The notes: a model not told the origin generated them from the sequence alone. A stretch of 64,000 bases of DNA from Lentzea jiangxiensis (GCF_900104175.1 NZ_FNIX01000003.1:496001-560000); one strand, 5' to 3'. Counted from the stretch's first letter, positions 26,321 to 35,890 are shown. Program-made: numbers and translations.

Positions 26321-27354
26321 CCGCGCACATCGCCGCGATCGCCACGGCACTGCCCCGGGCGATCGAGCAGAGCACCCTGTGGGACGAGCACTTCCGCCCG
26401 CTGCTGGGAGGCAGCAGGGCCGCGGAGCGGATCTTCGCGGCGGTGGGTGTGCGGCGCCGGCACGCCGTCGTCAGCCCGCTGGACCTCGACCTGTCCGAGT
26501 GCACGACCGGTGAGCGGATGCGGCTCTACAACGAGTACGCGCGGCCGTTGGGGCACGAGGCCGTCTCCGCCGCTCTCGCGTCCGCCGACCTCGACCCCGC
26601 CGACATCGGTCAGCTGACCGTCGTGTCGTGCACCGGTTACACCGCACCGGGACTCGACGTGCAACTGGCGTCGTCGCTGGACCTGGCCGATGACGCGCAA
26701 CGGCTGATGGTCGGCCACATGGGCTGTTACGCGGCCCTGCCCGCGTTGGCGGCCGTCACCGACTACGTGACCGCTCACCACCGCCCGGCCGTGCTGCTGT
26801 GCGTGGAGCTGACCTCCCTGCACGTCCAGCCGTCCACCGCGGACATGGGCCAGATCGTGTCGCACGCGCTGTTCGGTGACGCGGCCACGGCGGTGGTGCT
26901 GCGACCGCAGGAGTCCGGGCTGGAGGTCGTCGCCACCGGCGCGGTCACCGATCCGGCCACGGCGGACCACATGACGTGGACCGTGACCGACCACGGCTTC
27001 CGGATGACGCTGTCCCCGCACGTGCCCGAGGTGCTCGGCAAACACGTGAAGCGGGCCGTCGAACGCCTGCTGGACGACCACGGTCTCACCGTGCCCGACG
27101 TGCGGGGCTGGGCCGTGCACCCCGGTGGCCCGCGCATCCTCGACACCGTCGAGCACGAGCTCGGCCTGGCGCCGGAAGCGCTCGACCCGTCGCGGCACGT
27201 GCTGCGCGAGCACGGGAACTGTTCGTCGGCGACGGTGTTGATGGTCCTCGACGAACTGCTCCGCGCCCGCGCGCCGAAGCCGGGTGACCCCGTGGTGGCG
27301 ATGGCGTTCGGTCCGGGACTGACCCTCTACATCACGCTACTGCGCGCGAGGTGA
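26317..27354 (+). CDS. Type III polyketide synthase (chalcone synthase-like)
   Basis: Protein of 345 aa, normal family length. The catalytic triad is complete: Cys137 in VGHMGCYAALPAL, His268 in WAVHPGGPRIL and Asn301 in EHGNCSSATV. GFGPG-type loop appears as AFGPGLTLY near the end. It condenses an acyl-CoA starter with malonyl-CoA to make pyrones or resorcinols. The nearest characterised context is the Streptomyces srs phenolic-lipid operon (PKS, methyltransferase, flavoprotein), but here the flavoprotein is ACAD-like and a UbiA prenyltransferase is added. GTG 26317 overlaps the preceding stop by four bases; the product is not predictable in detail. Confidence 0.93.
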   Translation: MTAHIAAIATALPRAIEQSTLWDEHFRPLLGGSRAAERIFAAVGVRRRHAVVSPLDLDLSECTTGERMRLYNEYARPLGHEAVSAALASADLDPADIGQLTVVSCTGYTAPGLDVQLASSLDLADDAQRLMVGHMGCYAALPALAAVTDYVTAHHRPAVLLCVELTSLHVQPSTADMGQIVSHALFGDAATAVVLRPQESGLEVVATGAVTDPATADHMTWTVTDHGFRMTLSPHVPEVLGKHVKRAVERLLDDHGLTVPDVRGWAVHPGGPRILDTVEHELGLAPEALDPSRHVLREHGNCSSATVLMVLDELLRARAPKPGDPVVAMAFGPGLTLYITLLRAR

Positions 27355-27359
27355 GCATC

Positions 27360-28190
27360 ATGCGATCCGTGCAAGGCAAAGTCGTTCTCATCACCGGAGG
27401 TTCGGCCGGCATCGGGCGCGTCACCGCGCGGCGGCTCGTCCGCGGTGGCGCGCGGGTCGCGATCTGCGGCCGTGACCAGGACCGGCTCGACGCGGCCCTC
27501 GCCGAGCTGCCCGGCGCGTGGGGAATCCGTTGTGACGTCACCGATCCGGCCGATCGCGAGCTGCTCGTGAACGCCGTGGTGGAACGCTTCGGCCGCATCG
27601 ACGCGTTGGTGAACAACGCCGGGCAGGGCCGCGTCGACAAGCTCGCCGCCCTGAGCGGCGAGCAGGTGCGCAGCCTCGTGGAGGTCAACTTCACCGCGGT
27701 CGCCGAGATGACCCGGCTCGTGCTGCCGTTGTTCGGGAACCGCGGCGGGGACGTCGTGATGATCTCGTCCATCAGCGCATGGGCACCGATACCGCCGTTG
27801 TCGCTCTACTCGGCCACCAAGGCGGGTGTCCTGGGACTGGCCGTGGGGCTGCGCCGGGAGGTGCCGCGCGGGGTCCGGGTGCACGCCGTCTGCCCCGGTC
27901 CGATCTCCACGGAGTGGCTCACGCGCGACATCGACGGCAGGCCGAGCGAGCGGGAGGCACCGCGCCGCCTGTCGGCGGGCTCCGATCCGGACCGCGTCGC
28001 CCGCGCGGTCGAGAAGTGCCTGACCGCGCGGACGTCCCGCACCCTCGCCGTGCCGCGCTGGTGGGCGGTCGCGCGACTCGCCGCGTTCACCCCGGTCAGC
28101 CGGGTGCTCGACGTCGTGGTCGCTCCCGCGTCCACGGCGATCGTCCGGCTGGCCAGGCGCTACGGCGAGCGGCTCGGCTCAGCGCCGTGA
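27360..28190 (+). CDS. SDR oxidoreductase ending the type III PKS operon
   Basis: Protein of 276 aa. It has TGGSAGIGRV, NNAGQGR, the catalytic SSISAWAP, YSATKAG, and a C-terminal extension of about 60 residues with hydrophobic character (RLAAFTPVSRVLDVVV), which suggests membrane contact and a lipid-like substrate. ATG 27360 follows GAGGTGA by five bases; an upstream GTG at 27351 lies within this ribosome site and overlaps the PKS stop. It converges on the DUF2231 gene with a 12-base overlap. Confidence 0.85.
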   Translation: MRSVQGKVVLITGGSAGIGRVTARRLVRGGARVAICGRDQDRLDAALAELPGAWGIRCDVTDPADRELLVNAVVERFGRIDALVNNAGQGRVDKLAALSGEQVRSLVEVNFTAVAEMTRLVLPLFGNRGGDVVMISSISAWAPIPPLSLYSATKAGVLGLAVGLRREVPRGVRVHAVCPGPISTEWLTRDIDGRPSEREAPRRLSAGSDPDRVARAVEKCLTARTSRTLAVPRWWAVARLAAFTPVSRVLDVVVAPASTAIVRLARRYGERLGSAP

Positions 28191-28664
28191 CGGGGCCAGC
28201 GAGCTCGGCGCGTCGGGGTGCGCCTCCTCCTCCACGCTGATGCCGAGCCTCTCGACCAGCTCACCGCCCAGCCAGCCGCCGAGCCCGCCCCCGAGCAGGC
28301 CGGCCCAGCCGGCGATGATCGCGGGCCACGTCGGCGTCCAGTCCGTCTCGGCCAGGCGCAGCAACCAGCTGATCGCGAACACCAGGAGCACACCGGCGTT
28401 CACGAGGCCGTGCAGCAGGCCGACGCGGCGGGCGCGCGTGCCGCGCGGGACGACGAGGAACCAGTCCAGCCACCCGGTCGCCGAGGTGACGAGGCCCAGG
28501 AGCACGCCGGCGGCGATGAGGTGGGCCGCCGTGAACGCGAAGCTCGCCCGGTCGGTCAGCAGGTGCAGCACGTCGAAGCCGACCGCCGTGGTGAGCAGGC
28601 CGAGCGGAAACACGATGAGGATCGGGTGGACGGCGTGGCCCGCTGCTCGGACACGACTGCGCAT
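28179..28664 (-). CDS. DUF2231 membrane protein
   Basis: Protein of 161 aa with four hydrophobic helices. It begins with the family signature HAVHPILIVFPLGLLTTAV and has GWLDWFLVVPRGTRARRVGLLHGLVN. DUF2231 proteins are short haem-family-like inner membrane proteins of unknown function, often in stress regulons. AAAGGA precedes ATG 28664. A GGGTAT -10-like element sits at 28717-28722 but a matching -35 is weak (ACTT). Confidence 0.85.
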   Translation of the reverse strand: MRSRVRAAGHAVHPILIVFPLGLLTTAVGFDVLHLLTDRASFAFTAAHLIAAGVLLGLVTSATGWLDWFLVVPRGTRARRVGLLHGLVNAGVLLVFAISWLLRLAETDWTPTWPAIIAGWAGLLGGGLGGWLGGELVERLGISVEEEAHPDAPSSLAPSRR

Positions 28665-28743
28665 GAGGTGTTCCTTTCCGGAGAACGGCTCTGCTCCCGC
28701 GTACCCGGAAGCGCAGCGAATACCCCTGTGACCCGTCCCGAAG

Positions 28744-29180
28744 TCAGGCGCGCTCGCGCACGGCCGGCTGTGATCGCCTGCTCATCAGGACGCCGGCCAC
28801 GACGAGCACGGCTCCCACCACGAGGAACGCGATGTCGTGGAGCAGCTCGCCAGGCCCGTGCCGGACGTGGTGGATGCCCAGCACGAAGTGGTCGACGACG
28901 CCCTCGACGAGGGTGAACACGCCCCAGCCGGTGAGGATCCCGCCCGCCAGCACGGGGTTCGGCAACGGCTGCCGCCGGTTGAGCAGGGCGACACCCCAGA
29001 GCACCAGCAGCAGGCAGAGCAGGTGGAACAGCCCGTCGCCGACCATCATCGGATGGATGTCGTCGAGCGGGTACCACCCGGACAGCACGTGGTGCCGGCC
29101 GAGCAGCCGGTGGATCACGATGCCGTCGATGAACCCGCCGATCCCCAGGCCCAGCACCAGGGCCGCCCGGTCCACGTGCT

Positions 29181-29184
<4 letters not shown>
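28744..29184 (-). CDS. DUF2243 membrane protein
   Basis: Protein of 146 aa with four helices and several conserved histidines and acidic residues in the membrane: GIGGFIDGIVIHRLLGRHHV, YPLDDIHPMMVGDGLFH, LVEGVVDHFVLGIHHVRHG. These match DUF2243. The His/Asp pairs could bind a metal. GTG 29184 overlaps the mntH stop (GTGA), so it is the last gene of the Mn-catalase/mntH operon. Confidence 0.85.
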
Positions 29185-30401
<1,217 letters not shown>

Positions 30402-30414
30402 CGGGTGGTCCTCC

Positions 30415-31275
30415 TCAGGTCAGCTTGCGGATGGCCTTCTCGATCAGCCCGAGGTTGGCCGGGCTGGTCGCGTAGAGCAGCGGGTCCGGCTTGGGCGCGG
30501 ACGCGGGTCCGCCCAGGGGCTCCGGGTTCATCACGTAGGAGAACTCGTGCGCGCCGTCGGGCGCGGTGCCCGAGGCCCAGCCGCCCTCGGCACCCAGCGC
30601 GCCGTCGGAGTTGTGCCAGATCGTGCCCGCGTGCTCGGCGTGCTCCTCGTCGAACAGCGCGCTCGGCGAGATCGGGCCCTCGAGGCCGTCCTCCTGCAGC
30701 TCCTCGATCGCGGCGAGCCACATGTTCTGGTGGGCGGTGTCGCGGGCGAGGTTGAACTTGAGCATGTCCCGCACGCCGCTGTCGTCGGTCATGTTGTAGA
30801 GCCGCGCGGTCTGCAGCCGGCCCTGCGCCTCCGCGGCGACGTTCGCGCGGAAGTCGGCCATGAGGTTGCCGCTCGCGACGATGTAGCGACCGTTCCACGG
30901 CACGCCGTTGGAATCGGACAGCGTGGGCCCGCCGCCGCTCACGATGGCCTGCTGCGGGTCCATCCCGCCGAGCACCGCCGCCACGACCGGGTCCTTCACC
31001 GCCTCGTCGGTCGCCTCCGCCGGAGCGTTCTCCAGCAGGCGCGCGACCATCGTGGCCAGCATCTCGACGTGGCCGATCTCCTCGGTCGCCACGTCCATGA
31101 TCAGGTCCTTGTACTTGCCCTCCATCCGGCAGTTCCAGCCCTGGAAGAGGTACTGCATCGTCACCGTCATCTCGCCGTACGCGCCGCCGATCAGCTCCTG
31201 GAGCTTGCGGGCGTAGTGCGCGTCGGGGTGGTCGGGCTTCGCTTCGAACTGCAACCTGCTGGTGTGCAGGAACAT
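30415..31275 (-). CDS. Manganese catalase
   Basis: Protein of 286 aa of the ferritin-like dimanganese catalase family. The metal ligands are expected in ELIGGAYGEMTVTMQY, TEEIGHVEM, AEAQGRLQTARLY and ARDTAHQNMW, all present. It breaks down hydrogen peroxide without haem. GGGAGG lies five bases upstream of ATG 31275. First gene of the operon with mntH and DUF2243. No stress-sigma promoter was found in the 200 bp upstream. Confidence 0.93.
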   Translation of the reverse strand: MFLHTSRLQFEAKPDHPDAHYARKLQELIGGAYGEMTVTMQYLFQGWNCRMEGKYKDLIMDVATEEIGHVEMLATMVARLLENAPAEATDEAVKDPVVAAVLGGMDPQQAIVSGGGPTLSDSNGVPWNGRYIVASGNLMADFRANVAAEAQGRLQTARLYNMTDDSGVRDMLKFNLARDTAHQNMWLAAIEELQEDGLEGPISPSALFDEEHAEHAGTIWHNSDGALGAEGGWASGTAPDGAHEFSYVMNPEPLGGPASAPKPDPLLYATSPANLGLIEKAIRKLT

Positions 31276-31473
31276 CTCGCCTCCCGTGGGGTGTGACTCC
31301 ACGGCGAAAGCTAGGCGGCACTCGTGACGCGCACGGCTCCGCGCCGACACCCGCACGGCACGGCCGCGTCACCGCCGCTGGTCAGGAAGGAGCAATTCGG
31401 TCCGGCGGTGTGTGACGCCGCAACCTCCGGGCACCCGGCGACCCTGAACGCGGGAGAGGAGTGGTCCGACGAC

Positions 31474-32181
31474 ATGACAGAGCTGCCCCGTGTCCCTGAT
31501 CCCCTGCCGCACATCCAGCTGCTCGACGGGTTCCGGCTGGCGTTCGGCCCGGCGCCGGTCCACGTCGTGCCCGGCGCGCAGAGACTCCTGGCCCTGCTCG
31601 CGCTGCGCGAGGGTCCCGTGCCGAGAGGGATCGCCGCCGCCCTGCTCTGGCCGGAAGCCACCGCCCGACGTGCGGCGGCCTGCCTGCGGTCGTCGCTGTG
31701 GCGGCTGGGAAAGCCCATTCCGCTGGTCGCGGCGGTGGACGACGCGCTGACCCTGGCCACCGGGGTCGACGTCGACTTCCGCCGCGCCTGCGCTCTCACC
31801 ACAGAACCGGACGCGACCCCCGGGGCGGTCGCCGTGCTGAAGGCCGACCTGCTGCCGGGGTGGGACCAGCCGTGGGTGCGGACCGAACGGGACTGGTGGG
31901 GGGAGGCACGGCTGCGCGCGCTGGAGGTGCTGAGCGAGAGGTTCCGGTCGCACGGCGACCACCACCACGCACACCAGGCGGCGCTGGCCGCCGTCCAGAC
32001 GGACCCGCTGCGGGAAAGCGCTCACCGCACGCTCGTCGAGCTGCACCTCGCGGACGGCAACCCCGCTCAGGCAGTGCGGCAGTACCAGAACTACCGGGCC
32101 TTGCTGCGCGCGGAACTGGGTCTGGAACCCTCAGCGCAGATCCACGACCTCATGCGGCCGCTGCTGCGCAGCAGCGGTTAG
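31474..32181 (+). CDS. BTAD-containing transcriptional regulator
   Basis: Protein of 235 aa. The first 90 residues hold an OmpR/SARP-type winged helix (LLDGFRLAFG at the start, LLWPEATARRAAACLRSSLWRL as the recognition region) and the rest is a bacterial transcriptional activation domain of TPR-like helices (TDPLRESAHRTLVELHLADGN, QNYRALLRAELGLEPS). It lacks ATPase or sensor parts, so it is a stand-alone SARP-like activator. GGAGAGGAG precedes ATG 31474. Target genes are unknown. Confidence 0.82.
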   Translation: MTELPRVPDPLPHIQLLDGFRLAFGPAPVHVVPGAQRLLALLALREGPVPRGIAAALLWPEATARRAAACLRSSLWRLGKPIPLVAAVDDALTLATGVDVDFRRACALTTEPDATPGAVAVLKADLLPGWDQPWVRTERDWWGEARLRALEVLSERFRSHGDHHHAHQAALAAVQTDPLRESAHRTLVELHLADGNPAQAVRQYQNYRALLRAELGLEPSAQIHDLMRPLLRSSG

Positions 32182-32185
32182 CGCG

Positions 32186-32530
32186 TCAGCTGTTGTCCGG
32201 TCCCAGCGCGACGGCCAGCCCGCGCACCGCGAGCACCGTCGACTCCGGACTCTCCGGCAGCACGAAGTCGACGTCGACCGGTTCCCCGTCCCAGGACACC
32301 GGTTCCCGTGCCTCCAGGTGCACCTCACCGCCCGGCTGGGTGACGGTCGCGGTGCCCTGCTCCAGAACGACGGTCCCGCCGTCCTCGGGGCCTCCCGCGT
32401 CCGGCAGCTCGGCGACCAACCGGATCCCGGTCAGCGCCTCACCGTCGCACTCTCCGGTGAAGTCGAGCACCATCGTCTTGGAACGCAGCGTCACCTCGAC
32501 GTCCCGGGCGTGACAGCGAGTCGTGGTCAT
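32186..32530 (-). CDS. Hypothetical beta-rich protein
   Basis: Protein of 114 aa, mostly alternating beta-like stretches (VEVTLRSKTMVLDFTGE, GGTVVLEQGTATVTQP, VDVDFVLPES). I do not recognise a family. ATG 32530 has no Shine-Dalgarno but lies nine bases after GGGTAG with GTTT 15 bases further upstream, a consensus stress-type promoter, which supports a real gene. It converges on the BTAD gene with a 4-bp gap. The amidohydrolase frame runs 92 bp into it on the same strand. Confidence 0.55.
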   Translation of the reverse strand: MTTTRCHARDVEVTLRSKTMVLDFTGECDGEALTGIRLVAELPDAGGPEDGGTVVLEQGTATVTQPGGEVHLEAREPVSWDGEPVDVDFVLPESPESTVLAVRGLAVALGPDNS

Positions 32531-33704
32531 GCAAGACCTCTACCCCCGGCCGACCGGTCGAAACATCGGCGGCGGCTCGCTTCCCGCCGCGCGGAACGCT
32601 CGGCTCGACCGCTGGTTCGTCGACCTGCGACTGGAGCTGGACGCGCTCTCCGGCGATCCAGACGCCTTTGACGTTCCGCGTGGCGGCGACATCGGCCGTC
32701 GGGTCACCGTCGAGAAGGACCAGGTCGGCGCGCTTCCCCTCCGCGATCACGCCGCGGTCGTCGAGGCCGAAGACCCGCGCGGGCAGCGACGTGGCACCCG
32801 CCAGAGCCTCGAGCGGGGTCAGCCCGGCGGCGACGAGCAGTGCGAGCTCGTGGTGCAGCGACTCGCCGTGCACCGGGGCGAACGGCGCTCCGGGCGCCGA
32901 GTTCGCGTCCGTCCCGGCCAAGACCCGGATGCCGGCGGCGCGGAACGCGGTGACCGAGTCACGTGCGTGCTCATAGCGGAAACCGTTGCCGCCGAACAGC
33001 TTCGCGGTGCCCTCCATCATCGTCAGCGTTGGCACCGACACCATCCCGATCTCCCGCATCCTCGCGATGGTGTCGTCGTCGAGGGCGGCGTCGAGCGGCG
33101 CGTGGGTGCTGACGTCCACACCGGCCTCGGCGGCGACGCGGAACGCACCCGTCGTGACCGCGTGAGCGACGACGAGCAGGCCGTGGTCGTGCGCCGCCTC
33201 GACGAGAGCGTTCACGGTGGCCTGGTCCATGCCCTCGGGCGGTGCCGCCTCGGTGACGATCTTGACGTAGTCGGCGCCGTCCGCGACGCGACGGCCGACG
33301 AACGCCCGCGCCTCGTCCGGACCGGTCACGACCCCTTCGGCGGGAAAGCCCGGCATCCTCGCGTGGTGGCCGCCCGCGCCCACCGCCGGCACGGTGGCGC
33401 TCAAGATCCGCGCCACCCCTTTCTGGCTCCGCATCTCGTCGACGAACTCGCGCGGCCACGCACCCATGTCCAGGCCCGTCGTCACGCCCCGGCGAGCGAG
33501 GTCCTCCAGGTCGGCCCGGCCGCGCACGACGTGCACGTGCGCGTCGACCAGTCCCGGCAGCAGCACCCCGCCCGCCGCGTCGACCACCTCGTCGGCCACA
33601 CCGGTGTCCTCCCCGGACACGCGGTCGCCGAACACCACCCGCCGGGGCTCACCCACCGCCGAGCCGTCGAAGACCCGCACGTTCTCGATCGCCGTCGTCA
33701 TCAC
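32439..33704 (-). CDS. Metal-dependent amidohydrolase with run-on C-terminus
   Basis: Protein of 421 aa. The amidohydrolase signature VDAHVHVVRG (metal His pair), the carboxylated-Lys strand DYVKIVTEA, VVAHAVT, and GTDANSAPGAPF (metal Asp) are all there, and the usual end ADLVLLDGDPTADVAATRNV then VWIAGERV is at about residues 335-362. Another about 58 residues of unlike composition follow, passing through the promoter of the next gene and into it in another frame. GGAGG precedes the start (ATG 33704 or the next ATG 33701). It diverges from a MarR regulator across an operator, suggesting substrate-responsive control. Substrate is unknown; imidazolonepropionase/prolidase-like. Confidence 0.8.
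   Translation of the reverse strand: MMTTAIENVRVFDGSAVGEPRRVVFGDRVSGEDTGVADEVVDAAGGVLLPGLVDAHVHVVRGRADLEDLARRGVTTGLDMGAWPREFVDEMRSQKGVARILSATVPAVGAGGHHARMPGFPAEGVVTGPDEARAFVGRRVADGADYVKIVTEAAPPEGMDQATVNALVEAAHDHGLLVVAHAVTTGAFRVAAEAGVDVSTHAPLDAALDDDTIARMREIGMVSVPTLTMMEGTAKLFGGNGFRYEHARDSVTAFRAAGIRVLAGTDANSAPGAPFAPVHGESLHHELALLVAAGLTPLEALAGATSLPARVFGLDDRGVIAEGKRADLVLLDGDPTADVAATRNVKGVWIAGERVQLQSQVDEPAVEPSVPRGGKRAAADVSTGRPGVEVLHDHDSLSRPGRRGDAAFQDDGARLHRRVRR
32540..32564 (-). promoter_or_regulatory. Sigma-B/F-like promoter
   Basis: On the minus strand GTTT, 15 bases, GGGTAG; nine bases to ATG 32530. It is the best match to the consensus in the window and lies inside the run-on 3' end of the amidohydrolase frame. 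Confidence 0.6.
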
Positions 33705-33714
33705 GCCTCCGATT

Positions 33715-33746
33715 TAGCTTTTACGAAAGCTATCACGAAAGCTATC
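33715..33746. promoter_or_regulatory. MarR-type operator between amidohydrolase and marR
   Basis: An inverted repeat TAGCTTT-TACG-AAAGCTA (33715-33732) overlaps a perfect 12-bp tandem repeat ACGAAAGCTATC (33723-33734, 33735-33746). Sited between divergent genes and just upstream of the marR -10 (TAGGAT, 33750-33755). Confidence 0.65.
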
Positions 33747-33761
33747 CGGTAGGATCCGGGT

Positions 33762-34229
33762 GTGTCTTCCGCTCGTGAGCTTTCCTCGCTGTCTCTCGCC
33801 CAGCACGCCGTGAGGCTGCAAACGTTGCTGGAACGCCATATCGCCGACGTGCTCAAGAAGCGCGGGCTCTCCCGCAGCGAACTCGACGTGCTCGGGGCGC
33901 TGGCCGCCCGGGGTGACGGCGCGCGTCCGCACGAGCTCTCCTCACAGCTGCTGCTCACCACGGGAGGCCTGAGCAACATCCTGCGCAGGTTGCACGAGAA
34001 CGGTCACATCACCCGCGAGGCGAACGCCGCCGACGCGAGGAGCACCATCGTCCGCATCACCGAGCAGGGCGGGGACGTCGCCCGGGAGACCGGAGCAGCC
34101 GTCACCGAGGTGATCGGCCGCGTTCTCGGCCAGGTCGACGAAGCCGTGCTCCAAACGGCCGCCGAGCACCTCCACCGCGTTCTCGTGGACCTGGACGAGG
34201 ACGCGCCGGTGCACCGCTCCCCGTCCTGA
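33762..34229 (+). CDS. MarR-family transcriptional regulator
   Basis: Protein of 155 aa with the winged helix at about 30-100: LSRSELDVLGALAARG, LSSQLLLTTGGLSNILRRL (recognition helix) and GHITREANAADARSTIVRIT (wing, with the conserved D-x-R). Dimer helices flank it. GTG 33762 is leaderless by sequence: TAGGAT ends six bases upstream and no Shine-Dalgarno exists. The operator at 33715-33746 should allow control of itself and of the divergent amidohydrolase. Confidence 0.85.
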   Translation: MSSARELSSLSLAQHAVRLQTLLERHIADVLKKRGLSRSELDVLGALAARGDGARPHELSSQLLLTTGGLSNILRRLHENGHITREANAADARSTIVRITEQGGDVARETGAAVTEVIGRVLGQVDEAVLQTAAEHLHRVLVDLDEDAPVHRSPS

Positions 34230-34290
34230 CCGCCTACCCGGCCCGTCCCCGGACCACCTCGCGCGGCAGCTCCGCTCCCAGGCCCGTGGC

Positions 34291-35526
34291 TCAGTCAAGG
34301 GCGCGGGCGAGCGATCGTTCGCCGTAGAGCCGTGCGGCGGCTGGGCGCGCCTTGCACCGCGACCACTGCCCGGCGTTCAGCGCGAGGTAGTCGAGGCCGT
34401 CCGGCACGACGTCGACCTCGGCTTCGGCCGCGTGCAGCACGCGCAACGAAGGCAGCGGTGGCAGCTCGACGCGCGCACCGCTGATCCGCAGTGTCGTCAA
34501 CCGGTCCAAAGCGCCCAGCTCGACCTCGTCCGCGTGGACCTCCAGGTCCCTGATCGGCAGATCGCCCACCCGCACGCGTCCGGCGCGCACCTTGAGCCTC
34601 CCCAGGGACGGCAGGTCGAGCGCGGTCAGGTCGAGCGCGGTCAGGTCGAGCGCGGTCAGGTCGAGCTCCTCCGCCGCGTCGACCTCGAGCACCACCGCGT
34701 CCCGCGGAACCGCCGCGATCCGCGCGGGCGTCGGACTCGTCAGCCGCTCGGCCCTGATCCCCCGCGGCATCGGGGCCGCGCACCACTCCTCGACGGAACC
34801 GGCCCTGAGCACACCGTCGTCGAGCACCTGGCCCACCCGGCCGGCAGGTCCGGGCGCGAGGTCGACGCATCGTTCGCCGTGGTAGCCGGGCGTGCGCGAG
34901 ATCGGCACCCACAGCGGGTGGAAGGGCACCGGCCGGACGGTTCCCGGCGGGTTGAACGCCAACTGCCAGAAGCTGTGCCACCGGCGCGGGTCACCGGCCT
35001 TCTCCCTGCCCCTCTCGAGCAACCTCCGGTGCACCGCGAGGATCTCGTCGGCGGGGATCAGCTCGTCCCCGCCGAGCGTGGTGCGGCCGCCGCGGTACAG
35101 GTCGTGGACGTCTGCGGGGATCCGCGCGCCGAGCGCGGCCTCGACGTGCGCCAACGGCCCGTCGCTCACCACGCCGACGCGCTCGTGGGGCTCGAAGAGC
35201 TCCCGTGGACGCGGTTCCACCACCACGGTGTACGACGGAGGCAGGTAGCCGGTGAACTGCTTGATGCCGTTGGTCAGCAATGCTTCGAACGTGCCGTCTC
35301 GCTCGATGCGCATCTCCAGGACGCAGTCGCGGGGCAACGCCCGCAAAGCCTGCGGGTGTTTGCACCGCACGTGCTCCTCGGACGGCCCCGAGGTGAGCCG
35401 GTGGTTCATCCGGTCGTTCGGCCACAGCGCGCCACGCCGGACCGTCGCGCGCAGCAGCAGGTACTCCCACGGCTCGCGTGTCATGCCCATGACCTCCGCG
35501 GCCAGAGCAGCCAGTTCGTTCCGCAC
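34291..35526 (-). CDS. SUKH/SMI1-KNR4-like protein with pentapeptide-type repeats
   Basis: Protein of 411 aa. Residues about 110-230 (HVEAALGARIPADVHDLYRGG, then ELIPADEILAVHRRL and FWQLAFNPPG) resemble the SMI1/KNR4 (SUKH) fold, a group that includes many toxin-immunity proteins. The C-terminal third is leucine-rich: LDLTALDLTALDLTALDL at about 290-310 leads into beta-helix-like repeats. The LDLTA units are coded by a 15-bp tandem DNA repeat. The start at GTG 35526 is the outermost; MTREPWEY at residue 15 is an alternative. No toxin gene is adjacent, so an immunity role is unproven. Confidence 0.6.
   Translation of the reverse strand: MRNELAALAAEVMGMTREPWEYLLLRATVRRGALWPNDRMNHRLTSGPSEEHVRCKHPQALRALPRDCVLEMRIERDGTFEALLTNGIKQFTGYLPPSYTVVVEPRPRELFEPHERVGVVSDGPLAHVEAALGARIPADVHDLYRGGRTTLGGDELIPADEILAVHRRLLERGREKAGDPRRWHSFWQLAFNPPGTVRPVPFHPLWVPISRTPGYHGERCVDLAPGPAGRVGQVLDDGVLRAGSVEEWCAAPMPRGIRAERLTSPTPARIAAVPRDAVVLEVDAAEELDLTALDLTALDLTALDLPSLGRLKVRAGRVRVGDLPIRDLEVHADEVELGALDRLTTLRISGARVELPPLPSLRVLHAAEAEVDVVPDGLDYLALNAGQWSRCKARPAAARLYGERSLARALD
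34613..34657. repeat. Three in-frame 15-bp tandem repeats
   Basis: Unit AGGTCGAGCGCGGTC at 34613-34627, 34628-34642 and 34643-34657, identical, followed by a partial fourth copy. Each unit encodes five residues (LDLTA) of the SUKH-like protein, so copy-number change would keep the frame. Confidence 0.85.
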
Positions 35527-35607
35527 GCGTCCCCCCAGGTGGAGGACAACACCCTAGATCGTCACGTGTCCTCGCCGTTCGTCTTCCGTCCTAACAGGAA
35601 GGACGGC

Positions 35608-35890
35608 GTGGGCACACGACCGCGCTTCGACCTCGCGGGCACGGCTGTCGGCCTGCTCGCGCAACGGCTGTTGAAGCTCCCTTCCGCCGTCTGGCGCGCC
35701 CGTGACCTGCGGATCCCCACCCACGACGGCCAGACGTGCCCGGCGAACCACTGGGCGCCGGCGGACGAACGAGGCGCACCCACCGTCGTGGTGCGGACAC
35801 CGTACGGGCGCATGGGGTTTCTCGACCGGTTGTACGGAGGGGCGCTCGCCGAGTGGGACCTGCACGTGCTCACCGTGAGCTGCGATCGTG
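35608..35890 (+). pseudogene. 5' fragment of a CocE/NonD-family hydrolase gene
   Basis: From GTG 35608 (AGGAAGGA upstream) the frame reads RDLRIPTHDGQTCPANHWAP, VVVRTPYGRMGFLDRLYGGALAEWDLHVLTVSC. This is the N-terminus of X-Pro dipeptidyl-peptidase/CocE hydrolases, which continue SCRGTFGSGG with the catalytic Ser region and run to 550-600 aa. After SC the sequence turns into the antisense of the LLM gene end. The gene is therefore a stub of about 90 codons, most likely left by a deletion. Confidence 0.7.

Noticed and set aside
28717..28722. GGGTAT as stress promoter for DUF2231
   Set aside because: The -10 is good but the best -35 at proper spacing is ACTT, so the evidence is too weak for a feature.
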